From positions 1 through 64,000 of the forward strand of contig DWZJ01000069.1 in NCBI GenBank assembly GCA_019118245.1: DNA of 64,000 nt, written 5' to 3'. Source of the stretch: Candidatus Oscillibacter excrementigallinarum (GTDB taxonomy: Bacteria > Bacillota > Clostridia > Oscillospirales > Oscillospiraceae). Shown in pieces: positions 27,106-36,100 of this stretch; position 1 is the first letter of the stretch; each line of letters begins with the position of its first letter. A program made the translations under genes and the position numbers. The notes beneath the pieces were generated by a model that made no database searches, was not told the DNA's origin, and saw only the letters and a list, made by a program, of their open reading frames with translations.

Positions 27106-29331
27106 ATGAAAGTCATCCATCTCATCAGCGGCGGAGACTCCGGCGGGGCAAAGACCCATGTGCTGAGTCTGCTGCAAAATCTGAACAAGACCATCACCGC
27201 CCAGCTGGTGTGCTTCCGGGACGGCCCCTTTGCCGAGGAGGCCCGGCAGATGGGCATCCCCACCATGGTATGCGGCGGCAACAATGTCTTCCGCACCCGG
27301 CGGAAGCTGGTGGCCTATATCCGGGAGGGCGGGTATGAGATCATCCACTGCCACGGCTCCCGGGCCAATATGATCGGCGCCATGCTCCGCAAGCCAACCG
27401 GGCTGCCGGTGGTGACCACCGTCCACAGCGACTACCGGCTGGACTATATGGGCCGGCCCTTCAGCCATCTCACCTTCGGCACCATCAACGCCCTGGCCCT
27501 GCGGAAGCTGGACTACCGGATCGGCGTGTCCGACGCCATGGTGGATCTTCTGATCTCCCGGGGATTCCCCCCGGATCGGTTCTACGCCATCTATAACGGC
27601 ATCGACTTCACGCCCCCGCCCCCCCAGGGGGACCGGCTGGCGTATCTGCGGAGCCTGGGCGCGAATGTGGACAGAGACAGCGTGGTGGTGGGCATCGCCG
27701 CCCGGCTGAACCCGGTGAAGGATATGTCCACCCTGATCCGTGGCTTTGCCGCGGGATACGCCCAGTGTCCCCGGCTGCGGCTGGTGATCGCCGGCGAAGG
27801 CCCGGAAAAGGACAAGCTCGCCGCCCTGGCCCGGGAACTGGGCGTGCAGGAGCAGGTGTGCTTCGCCGGCTGGATCTCCGGCGGTATGGACCCGTTCTAT
27901 GCCGCCCTGGACATCAACGCCCTGACCAGCTTGTCCGAGACCTTCCCCTACGCCCTGACGGACGGGACCCGGTTCCACCTGGCCACCGTGGCCACCGCCG
28001 TGGGCGGCATCCCCTATCTCATCGATCAGGATGTGAACGGCTACCTGTTCCAGCCCGGCGACTGGCAGGCGCTGGGCGGCTATCTGGCCGCCCTGGGCAA
28101 TGACGACGACCTGCGGCACCGGCTGGGGGAGAAGCTCTATGAAAAGGCCGCCGCCCGCTTCTCCATCCAAAGGACCGTGTCCACGCAGCTCCAGATCTAC
28201 GCGTCCATCCTCCGCCGCCACCAGCGGCCCGCCGCCGCCCGGGACGGGGTGGTGATCTGCGGCGCCTATGGCCGGGGCAACGCCGGCGACGACGCCATTC
28301 TGGAGGCCATTCTCCAGGAGATGCGCTCCATCGACCCGGATATGCCCATCACCGTCCTCAGCAAGGACCCCAAGAGCACCCGGCTCACCTACCGGGTGCG
28401 GGCGGTCCACCGGTCCAATCTGCTGGCCTGGCACACCGCCATGAGCAGCAGCCGTCTGTATATCAACGGCGGCGGCAGTCTGATCCAGGACGTGACCTCC
28501 CGACGGTCCCTGTGGTTTTATCTGGCCAACATCCGGGCGGCCAAGCGGGCCGGATGCCGGGTGCAGATGTATGGCTGCGGCATCGGCCCCGTCATCCGGG
28601 AGAGCCACCGGAGGCTGACCGCCCGGATCATCAACCAGAGCGTGGACGCCATCACCCTGCGGGAGCCGGACTCCCTGGAGGAGCTGCGGAGCATAGGCGT
28701 CACCACGCCGGAGATCCTGCTGACCGCCGACCCCGCTCTGACGCTGCCCAGGGCTCCGGAGGACGAGACCGACAGCCTGCTGCTGCGCTCCGGCATCCGG
28801 CCCCATGGGAATTATCTCTGCTTCGCCCTGCGGCGGTGGAAGGGCTTTGAGGAGAAGGCCCACCTCTTCCGGGCGGCGGCGGAGTACGCCTACCGCACCT
28901 ACGGCCTGACGCCGGTGTTTCTGGCGGCGGAGAAGCACCAGGACCCCGGCGCGGGACAGCTGGCGGCCAGGGGACTCACCATTCCCCACTACTTTTTGAA
29001 CGACCCCGGCGGCGCCGGGACCATCATCGGCACCCTCAGCCGGATGCGGGCGGTGGTGGCCATGCGGCTCCACGCCCTGATCTTCGCCGCAGGGCAGGGC
29101 ACCCCCCTGGCGGGCGTGGTGTACGATCCCAAGGTCTCCGCTTTCCTGCGGTACATCGGGCAGGAGCAGTTCGTGGATCTGGCGGATCTGACAGAGGAAG
29201 CTCTCCGGTCCATGATCGACCAGTGCATGGTCCAGGCGGAGCATCCGGAGGCCCAGGCCGCCGCAGTGCGGCGGCTCCAGGACATGGAGCACAAAAACGT
29301 GGAGGTGGCCCGGCGGCTGCTGGCGCGCTGA
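27106..29331 (+). CDS. csaB: Fused GT4 glycosyltransferase and CsaB-type polysaccharide pyruvyl transferase
   Basis: N-term MKVIHLISGGDSGGAKTHVLSLLQNL...; C-term VVICGAYGRGNAGDDAILEAILQEMRSIDPDMPITVLSKDP...INGGGSLIQDVTSRRSLWFYL...GCGIGPV. Confidence 0.92.
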   Translation: MKVIHLISGGDSGGAKTHVLSLLQNLNKTITAQLVCFRDGPFAEEARQMGIPTMVCGGNNVFRTRRKLVAYIREGGYEIIHCHGSRANMIGAMLRKPTGLPVVTTVHSDYRLDYMGRPFSHLTFGTINALALRKLDYRIGVSDAMVDLLISRGFPPDRFYAIYNGIDFTPPPPQGDRLAYLRSLGANVDRDSVVVGIAARLNPVKDMSTLIRGFAAGYAQCPRLRLVIAGEGPEKDKLAALARELGVQEQVCFAGWISGGMDPFYAALDINALTSLSETFPYALTDGTRFHLATVATAVGGIPYLIDQDVNGYLFQPGDWQALGGYLAALGNDDDLRHRLGEKLYEKAAARFSIQRTVSTQLQIYASILRRHQRPAAARDGVVICGAYGRGNAGDDAILEAILQEMRSIDPDMPITVLSKDPKSTRLTYRVRAVHRSNLLAWHTAMSSSRLYINGGGSLIQDVTSRRSLWFYLANIRAAKRAGCRVQMYGCGIGPVIRESHRRLTARIINQSVDAITLREPDSLEELRSIGVTTPEILLTADPALTLPRAPEDETDSLLLRSGIRPHGNYLCFALRRWKGFEEKAHLFRAAAEYAYRTYGLTPVFLAAEKHQDPGAGQLAARGLTIPHYFLNDPGGAGTIIGTLSRMRAVVAMRLHALIFAAGQGTPLAGVVYDPKVSAFLRYIGQEQFVDLADLTEEALRSMIDQCMVQAEHPEAQAAAVRRLQDMEHKNVEVARRLLAR

Positions 29332-29357
29332 TACCGTCTCCTGACAGGAGGAATCTC

Positions 29358-30101
29358 ATGAAGATCTGTGTATATGAGGCCCGCCCCGACGAGCGGGGCG
29401 CGCTGGAAAGGCAGGCGGCGCTCCACGGCGTGGAGCTGACCGTCACCGACCAGGTGCCCACGCTGGAAAACACATCCCTGGCCGCCGGCTGCGAAGGCGT
29501 GTCCACCCTGGGCCAGGGCCGGGAGATGAAGGACCTGACCGTGGGCATCATCGGCACCGGCCGCATCGGCGTCCAGGTGGCCCGGAACCTCTCCGGCTTC
29601 GGCTGCCGGCTGCTGGCCTATGATCCGCGTCCCAATCCGGCGGCGGAGGGGCTTGTGACCTATGTGGACCTCGACGCCCTGCTGACCCAGTCGGACGTCA
29701 TCACCCTGCACATGCCCCTGCTGGACTCCAACCGCCACCTGATCAACCGGGACACCATCGCCAAAATGCGGGACGGCGTGGTGATCATCAACTGCTCCCG
29801 GGGGGAGATGGCGGACATCGAGGCACTGATCGAGGGCATCGAGACCGGCAAGATCGGTGCCCTGGGCATGGACACCGTGGAGGGGGACGAGGGCATCATC
29901 CACGCCGACCACCGGGTGGATATCCTGTCCAACCGGAACTGGTTCTATCTCCACCAGTTCCGCAATGTCATCATGACCCAGCACATGGCCTTCTACACCG
30001 ACGCCGCCGTGGCCAGCATGGTGGCCTGCGGCATCGGCGGCATCTGCCAGATGGCCGCCGGGGAAGACTGCCCCACGGAGCTGACGAAATCGCTGCCGTG
30101 A
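29358..30101 (+). CDS. D-lactate-dehydrogenase-like 2-hydroxyacid dehydrogenase with an apparent internal deletion
   Basis: AGCEGVSTLGQG runs directly into REMKDLTVGIIGTGRIGVQVARN; INCSRGEMAD, GMDTVEGDEGII and MTQHMAFYT present; 247 aa versus the usual ~330. Confidence 0.8.
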   Translation: MKICVYEARPDERGALERQAALHGVELTVTDQVPTLENTSLAAGCEGVSTLGQGREMKDLTVGIIGTGRIGVQVARNLSGFGCRLLAYDPRPNPAAEGLVTYVDLDALLTQSDVITLHMPLLDSNRHLINRDTIAKMRDGVVIINCSRGEMADIEALIEGIETGKIGALGMDTVEGDEGIIHADHRVDILSNRNWFYLHQFRNVIMTQHMAFYTDAAVASMVACGIGGICQMAAGEDCPTELTKSLP

Positions 30102-30127
30102 GCCGCCCGCCCATCGATATAGAATAC

Positions 30128-30158
30128 AAAGAGCCGGTCCGCGCGATGCGCGGACCGG
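30128..30158. terminator. Stem-loop between convergent genes
   Basis: GAGCCGGTCCGCGC-GAT-GCGCGGACCGGCTC. Confidence 0.7.
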
Positions 30159-30197
30159 CTCCGTTGTCTGTCCAGGCGTTCTCCGGCGCCTCCTGCC

Positions 30198-31514
30198 TCA
30201 CTCCTCCGGCTTCTCCGGCGCCTGATGGAACGGGTCCACCGGCTCCCCGGCGTGGTAGGCGTTGGTCCGGACGTTGATATACTGGGCCTTCAGCTTGGAG
30301 TAGACGATGGTCTGGCTGGAGTACAGCCCGTTGTAGCCGGAGAGCACATAGCTGATGCCGCAGACCAGGGCGAAGTACAGCAGCCCGCCGTCCCCGAACA
30401 GCTCCACGGACAAAAAGATGGAGGCCAGGGGGCAGTTGGTGGCCCCGCAGAACACCGCCGTCAGGCCCAGCGCCGCGGCAAAGCCCGCGGGGATCCCCAG
30501 CAGCGGGCCCACCACACAGCCGAAGGTGGCTCCCACGAAGAAGGAGGGCACCACCTCCCCGCCCTTGAACCCGGCGGAGAGGGTCACGGCGGTGAACAGG
30601 ATCTTCAGCGCGAATGCCTCCGGCCGGGCGGTGCCCTGCTCCACGGCGGCGGTGATGACGTCCATGCCGGCGCCGTTGTAGTCCCGGGTGCCGCAGAAGT
30701 AGGTCAGGGCGATGACGGCGCAGCCGCCCACCACCACCCGCAGCCAGGCGTTGGGCAGCCGCTTCTTCATCTGGTGCTCCGCGAAGTGCAGCGTCCGGCA
30801 CAGCAGGACGGACACCAGGGCGCAGCCCACCCCCAGCACCGCCACCCGCAGCAGCATCAGCTCCTCCAGCTCCGGCGCCGCCACAGTGAAGCGGGTGGGC
30901 GCCACCCCCATCTCGAGGGAGATCCAGTAGGACACCAACGAGGCGGTGAGGCACGGGATGAAGGCCACATGGTACACCACGCCGATGCTGATGACCACGA
31001 TGGCGAACACCGTGGCGGTGAGGGGCGTGCCGAACAGAGCGGAGAAAAAGGCGGCCATCCCCGCCATGGTGGCGGTGCGCAGATCCCGGTCATCCAGGTT
31101 GAACAGGCTCCCCGTGTGGCGGCCGATGGTGCCGCCCATCTGGAGGGCCGCCCCCTCCCGCCCGGCGCTGCCGCCGCACAGGTGGGTGAGGACCGTCCCC
31201 AAAAAGATGGCCGGCAGCAGCCAGATGGACAGGGGCTTACCGTGGTGCACCGCGTCGATGATGTCGTTGGTGCCCTGGCCCTCCGTCTTCGTCAGCTTAT
31301 AGAAGGCCACGATCACCAGGCCCGCCGCCGGCAGGCACCACAGCAGCCAGGGATGCTGCTCCCGCAGCTCCGTGGCCAGCTCCACGCCGATGTGGAACAG
31401 AGATCCCACCACGCCGCAGCAGCAGCCGGTGACCAGCGCCACCGCCAGCCACTTGGCCATGGCCCGGATATACAGGCCCGCGTGGGTGCGTCCCTCCCGC
31501 GTCTCTCGCGCCAA
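30198..31514 (-). CDS. ClC-family chloride channel / transporter
   Basis: GSAGREGAALQMGGTIGRHTG, GMAAFFSALFGTPLTATVFAIVV, GGEVVPSFFVGATFGCVVG, FCGATNCPLASIFLSVELFG; TTG start with GGAGGGG RBS inferred at 31514. Confidence 0.9.
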   Translation of the reverse strand: MARETREGRTHAGLYIRAMAKWLAVALVTGCCCGVVGSLFHIGVELATELREQHPWLLWCLPAAGLVIVAFYKLTKTEGQGTNDIIDAVHHGKPLSIWLLPAIFLGTVLTHLCGGSAGREGAALQMGGTIGRHTGSLFNLDDRDLRTATMAGMAAFFSALFGTPLTATVFAIVVISIGVVYHVAFIPCLTASLVSYWISLEMGVAPTRFTVAAPELEELMLLRVAVLGVGCALVSVLLCRTLHFAEHQMKKRLPNAWLRVVVGGCAVIALTYFCGTRDYNGAGMDVITAAVEQGTARPEAFALKILFTAVTLSAGFKGGEVVPSFFVGATFGCVVGPLLGIPAGFAAALGLTAVFCGATNCPLASIFLSVELFGDGGLLYFALVCGISYVLSGYNGLYSSQTIVYSKLKAQYINVRTNAYHAGEPVDPFHQAPEKPEE

Positions 31515-31733
31515 GCTGTTCCCCTCCTTACTCTCCCGGCGGACTGCCGGGCCGTTTGCTCTGGCAACGATTATACGGCAGAACGGGCGCTTTTGCAACT
31601 GCCGCAGCCGCCTCCGGCGGTCTCTTTTTCGGTTGATTCTTTTGAATTCTGTGCTATACTGAAAGTGGATACAGACGAATGTCTGCGCGCCGATGCGAGA
31701 ACCAAAAATCAAAAAAGTTTGGAGGAAATGAGC

Positions 31734-32822
31734 ATGAAGTACGGACGTACCTACAACTTCTCCGCCGGACCCGCCATGATGCCGGAGGAGGTCCTGGAGG
31801 AGATCGCCGCCGAGATGATGAACTACCAGGGCAGCGGGATGTGCGTCATGGAGATGAGCCACCGCTCCAAGGTCTTCCAGCAGATCCGGGACGAGGCGGA
31901 GGCCGATCTCCGGACACTGATGGGCATTCCGGACAACTACAAGGTCCTGTTCGTCCAGGGCGGCGGCACCGTGCAGTTCGCCATGGTGCCCATGAACCTG
32001 ATGAAGAACGGCGTGGCCTGCTATGTGGAGACCGGCAACTGGTCCAAGAAGGCCATCAAGGAGGCCCAGAAGTACGGCGAGGTGAAGATCGTCGCCTCCT
32101 CTGCGGACAAGAACTTCTCCTACATCCCCGACTGCTCGGATCTGGACATTCCCGACAACGCGGATTATGTCTACATCTGCGAGAACGAGACCATCAACGG
32201 CACCACCTATTTCAATCTGCCCAACACCAAGGGCAAGGTGCTGGTGAGCGACCAGTCCTCCATGTTCCTCTCCCGCCCCTGCGACGTGACCAAGTACGGC
32301 CTGATCTGGGCGGGCGTTCAGAAGAACGTGGGCCCCGCCGGCATGGCGGTGGTCATCATCCGGGAGGACCTTCTGCGGGACGACCTGCCCCAGTTTGTGC
32401 CCACTTATCTCAGCTACAAGACCCACGCGGACAACGACTCCCTGTACAACACACCCAACTGCTGGGCCATCTACTGCTGCGGCAAGGTGTTCAAGTACCT
32501 GCTGAAGAACGGCGGGCTGGAGGCCATGCATCAGCGGAACGTTGAGAAGGCCGCGGTGCTGTACGACTTCCTGGACCAGAGCAAGTTCTTCACCGGCGCC
32601 GTCCGGAAGGAGGACCGCTCCCTGATGAACGTGCCCTTCGTCACCCCCAGCAAGGAGCAGGACGCCGACGTGGTGGCCGCCTCCAAGGCCGCGGGCTTCG
32701 ACAACCTGAAGGGCCACAAGAGCGTGGGCGGCCTGCGGGCGTCCATCTACAACGCCATGCCCAAGGAGGGCGTGGAGGCCCTTGTGGAGTTCCTGAAGAA
32801 GTACGAGGAAGCTCACGCTTAA
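31734..32822 (+). CDS. serC: Phosphoserine aminotransferase
   Basis: MKYGRTYNFSAGPAMMPEEVLEEIAAEM...GMCVMEMSHRSKVF...LFVQGGGTVQFAMVPMNL...GLIWAGVQKNVGPAGMAVVI. Confidence 0.97.
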   Translation: MKYGRTYNFSAGPAMMPEEVLEEIAAEMMNYQGSGMCVMEMSHRSKVFQQIRDEAEADLRTLMGIPDNYKVLFVQGGGTVQFAMVPMNLMKNGVACYVETGNWSKKAIKEAQKYGEVKIVASSADKNFSYIPDCSDLDIPDNADYVYICENETINGTTYFNLPNTKGKVLVSDQSSMFLSRPCDVTKYGLIWAGVQKNVGPAGMAVVIIREDLLRDDLPQFVPTYLSYKTHADNDSLYNTPNCWAIYCCGKVFKYLLKNGGLEAMHQRNVEKAAVLYDFLDQSKFFTGAVRKEDRSLMNVPFVTPSKEQDADVVAASKAAGFDNLKGHKSVGGLRASIYNAMPKEGVEALVEFLKKYEEAHA

Positions 32823-33111
32823 AGAGGGGACTGCGTCCCCCCTTTACGCTCCGGCAGACCTGCGGTCTGCCTCTGCTATTCCCCCTCACCAGTGACGTCG
32901 GTCACTGGTGTGTGCGCCCCAAGGGCGCACGGGTCAGGGAATTTTCGGCAGGTACACGCCCTGCCGAAAATGATTAGAATTTATTCTTTCGCCGGAGGCG
33001 AAAGAACTGGGGAAACCAATGGTTTCCCCTAGCCCCCTTCCTTTTGAGGGGCGGAGCGTTTGGTGGGATGCCATAGGCATATCTCCACTCTCTACTCTCC
33101 ACTCTTCACTC
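32820..33111. repeat. Hairpin-chain/heptad element, locus 3 (between serC and serA)
   Basis: Hairpin at the serC stop, then H1 32888-32909, H2 32912-32930, H3 32941-32971, H4 32984-33006, H5 33009-33029, and heptads TCCACTC-TCTACTC-TCCACTC-TTCACTC 33084-33111. Confidence 0.85.
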
Positions 33112-33241
33112 TGGCGAAGCCTGACGCTTTGCCTCCCCCTTCCGGTTTGCCGGAGCCGCCTGTCCCCCAATGGGCGTTTTGGGATTTTCCGACGTTGGCA
33201 CCCCTGGGGTGTGCCGGAAATGTATGAAAGGGGTATTACAT

Positions 33242-34156
33242 ATGGCATTGAGAGTTTTGGTGACCGACGGCATGGACGCCGGCGCGATGGAACAGCTGCG
33301 CAAGGACGGATACGAAGTCGTCGAGCAGTTCTATGAGCCCGATGAGCTGGGGGCGGCCCTGCGGGATTTCGACGTGGTCATCATCCGCAGCGCCACCAAG
33401 ATCAAGGAGCCTCAGATCGACGCCGCCAAGGGCAGCCGGCTGAAACTCATCATCCGCGCCGGCGTGGGCGTGGACAACATCGCAGTCAAATACGCGGAGG
33501 AAAACGGCATCCAGGTCAAGAACACGCCCCGCGCCTCCTCCAACGCGGTGGCGGAGCTGGCCCTGGCCCTGCTGTTCTCCTGCGCCCGGAACATCTCCAT
33601 CGCGGGCCACACCATGCGGGAGAACAAGTGGGAGAAAAAGGCCTACTCCAAGGGCTTTGAGCTCTCCGGCAAGACCATGGGCGTCATCGGCTACGGCCGC
33701 ATCGGCCAGATGGTGGGCGCCAAGGGCCAGGCCCTGGGCATGAACGTCCTGTCGGTGGTCCACCGGAACAAGCCGGAGGGCTGCGAGTGCGGCACCATGC
33801 ACTTCGTCTCCATGGACGAGCTGCTCTCCCAGTCCGACATCATCGTCCTCTGCGCTCCCAGCGGCGACAAGCCCCTGGTAGACGCGGACTCCCTGGCCAA
33901 GATGAAGGACGGCGTGGTGATCGTCAACGTCTCCCGGGGCGCCAACGTAGACGAGGCCGCCCTGCTGGACGCCCTGAACTCCGGCAAGGTCAAGGCCGCC
34001 GGCCTGGACGTGTGGATGAGCGAGAAGGACCCCAACTGGGCCCTGGCCTCCCATCCGGCCGTCTCCTGCACGCCCCACATCGGCGCAGGCACCAAGGAAG
34101 CCCAAAAACGCATCGGCGCGGAATTGGTGGATATCGTGGAACACTTCGAGGCATAA
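33242..34156 (+). CDS. serA: D-3-phosphoglycerate dehydrogenase, short form without ACT domain
   Basis: RAGVGVDNIAVKYAEENGIQVKNTPRASSNAVAELALALLFSCAR...GKTMGVIGYGRIGQMVG...CTPHIGAGTKEAQKRIG. Confidence 0.9.
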   Translation: MALRVLVTDGMDAGAMEQLRKDGYEVVEQFYEPDELGAALRDFDVVIIRSATKIKEPQIDAAKGSRLKLIIRAGVGVDNIAVKYAEENGIQVKNTPRASSNAVAELALALLFSCARNISIAGHTMRENKWEKKAYSKGFELSGKTMGVIGYGRIGQMVGAKGQALGMNVLSVVHRNKPEGCECGTMHFVSMDELLSQSDIIVLCAPSGDKPLVDADSLAKMKDGVVIVNVSRGANVDEAALLDALNSGKVKAAGLDVWMSEKDPNWALASHPAVSCTPHIGAGTKEAQKRIGAELVDIVEHFEA

Positions 34157-34171
34157 CGCGCGCTTTCACAG

Positions 34172-34206
34172 GCAGCCCCTCCCGGGAAACTGGGAGGGGC
34201 TTTTTT
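34172..34206 (+). terminator. Rho-independent terminator after serA
   Basis: AGCCCCTCCC-GGGAAACT-GGGAGGGGCT followed by TTTTTT. Confidence 0.9.
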
Positions 34207-34283
34207 CGGCCGTTTGCCCTCATTTCTGTACTTTTTCTGTAAGATCCTCCCAAATTTTCATCAAACTTTAACTGCCATTCCTA

Positions 34284-34312
34284 TTTACATTTCGAAGTTG
34301 TCAGTGTATAAT
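34284..34312 (+). promoter_or_regulatory. Sigma-A type promoter of the regulator/osmolyte transporter operon
   Basis: TTTACA - 17 bp - TATAAT. Confidence 0.8.
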
Positions 34313-34350
34313 AAAAACCATCCAATCGCGGAACAGGAGGGATGGATCTT

Positions 34351-34980
34351 ATGAGGCAGGCAGTTGTCCCGGCCCAGTATTTGCAGATCGCGCTGGATCT
34401 GGCCACCCGGATCGCCCAGGGCGAGCTGCCGGAGGGCAGCCGGATCTACGGACGGTCTGTGATGGCGTCGGAGTACAACGTCTCTCCGGAGACCATCCGC
34501 AAGGCCCTGCGGCTGCTGGCGGACATGAAGGTTGTGGAGGTGAAGCCCCAGAGCGGGGCCGTGGTCCTCTCCGCCGACAACGCCCGGCGGTATATGGAGA
34601 ACTTCGCCGAGGATGCGGACATCCACTCCCTGCGTCTCCAGCTGAAAGAGCTGTTGGCGGAGTCCATCGAGGTGAACCGGCGCATGACGGAGACGGTGAC
34701 TGCCCTGGTCAAGGGACAGGAGACCTTCGCGGCCGCCGGTCAACCGCTTCCCAACTACGAGGTCCCTGTTCCCAGGGACTCCCCCCTGATCGGGAAAAGC
34801 ATTGGAGAGCTGCAGTTCTGGCAGTCCACCGGCGGCACCATCGTGGCCATCCGGCGGGGCCAGACGGTGATCCTCTCCCCAGGCCCCTACGCCGAGCTGT
34901 ACGGCGGTGACGTCATCATCCTGGTGGGAAGCCCCAGCGCCGCGGAAGCGGCCCACCGGCTAGTAACGACAAAGGAGTGA
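34351..34980 (+). CDS. BusR-like GntR/RCK_C transcriptional regulator
   Basis: GntR winged helix (YLQIALDLATRIAQGELPEGSRIYGRSVMASEYNVSPETIRKALRLLADMKVVE) plus C-terminal RCK_C (SPLIGKSIGELQFWQSTGGTIVAIRRG...GDVIILVGS). Confidence 0.88.
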   Translation: MRQAVVPAQYLQIALDLATRIAQGELPEGSRIYGRSVMASEYNVSPETIRKALRLLADMKVVEVKPQSGAVVLSADNARRYMENFAEDADIHSLRLQLKELLAESIEVNRRMTETVTALVKGQETFAAAGQPLPNYEVPVPRDSPLIGKSIGELQFWQSTGGTIVAIRRGQTVILSPGPYAELYGGDVIILVGSPSAAEAAHRLVTTKE

Positions 34981-34990
34981 AGGCAGCAGT

Positions 34991-36100
34991 ATGATCCAGT
35001 TTGAACACGTATCCAAGAGCTATGGCAAGACCCCGGTCCTCAAGGACCTGAACTTCACCATCCCCGATGGACAGTTCGTGGTGCTCATCGGCCCCTCCGG
35101 CTGCGGCAAGACCACCACCATGAAGATGATCAACCGCCTGCTGGAGCCGGACACCGGGTCCATCCGCATCGACGGCAAGGACGTCCACAGCCAGGACAAG
35201 GTGGAGCTGCGGCGGCACATCGGCTACGTCATCCAGCAGATCGGCCTGTTCCCCAACATGACCGTGGCTCAGAACATCTGTGTGGTGCCCAAGCTGCTGA
35301 AGTACGACAAGGCCCGGTGCGATGAGATCGTTCAGGAGATGCTGCAGCTGGTCCATATGGAGCAGTATGCCAATAAGTATCCCTCGGAGCTCTCCGGCGG
35401 CCAGCAGCAGCGCATCGGCGTGCTGCGTGCCCTGGCGGCCTCTCCCCCCATCGTGCTGATGGATGAGCCCTTCTCCGCTCTGGACCCCCTGACCCGGGAG
35501 TCCCTGCAGGACGAAGTGAAGAACCTGCAGCAGAAGCTGAACAAAACCATCGTCTTCGTCAGCCACGACATGAGCGAGGCGCTGAAACTGGCGGACATCA
35601 TCATCTTCATGTCCGCCGGCGAGATCGTCCAGATGGCCTCTCCCGAAGAGATGCTGGAGCACCCCGCCAACGACCTGGTCCGCACCTTCATGGGCAAGCA
35701 CACGCCGGACACGGTGCCCACCAAGGTGGAGAGCTTCATGCGCACCAATGTGGCCAGTGTCCGCAGGGACCGGGGCGTACTGGAGTGCGCGGAGCGCATG
35801 GCCCGGGGCAGCGTGGACACCCTGCTGGTCACCGACGAGCAGAACCGGTACTTAGGCACCGTCTCCATCGGCGACATCCGCCACTGGGGCCGGGAGCTCA
35901 CCAGCATCGAGCCCCTGATCCGCCAGACCGCCCGGACCGTCCGGGTGGGGGACGAAGCCAAGGAGAGCTTCGACTATCTGCTGGACTCCGGCGCCAACTA
36001 TGTGGTGGTTCTGAACGCGGATGACACCATCGCCGGCATCGTCACCAAGACCAGTGTGGCCCGCTCCGTGGCGGAGAATCTGTGGGGTGATTCCAAATGA
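34991..36100 (+). CDS. opuCA: Osmoprotectant (betaine/carnitine/choline) ABC transporter ATP-binding protein with CBS domains
   Basis: GPSGCGKTTTMKMINRLLEPDTGSI...ELSGGQQQRIGVLRALAASPPIVLMDEPFSALDPLTRESLQDE; C-terminal CBS pair. Confidence 0.93.
   Translation: MIQFEHVSKSYGKTPVLKDLNFTIPDGQFVVLIGPSGCGKTTTMKMINRLLEPDTGSIRIDGKDVHSQDKVELRRHIGYVIQQIGLFPNMTVAQNICVVPKLLKYDKARCDEIVQEMLQLVHMEQYANKYPSELSGGQQQRIGVLRALAASPPIVLMDEPFSALDPLTRESLQDEVKNLQQKLNKTIVFVSHDMSEALKLADIIIFMSAGEIVQMASPEEMLEHPANDLVRTFMGKHTPDTVPTKVESFMRTNVASVRRDRGVLECAERMARGSVDTLLVTDEQNRYLGTVSIGDIRHWGRELTSIEPLIRQTARTVRVGDEAKESFDYLLDSGANYVVVLNADDTIAGIVTKTSVARSVAENLWGDSK

Noticed and set aside
26974-29292. 5' two-thirds of the 940-aa minus-strand ORF 26470-29292
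   Set aside because: Antisense to the GT4-CsaB gene; composition (His/Gly/Gln/Val-rich) is typical of antisense frames in high-GC genes. Only 26470-26973 is credible.
30225-31733. N-terminal part of the 865-aa plus-strand ORF ending at 32822
   Set aside because: Antisense to the ClC gene; the real product is serC from 31734.
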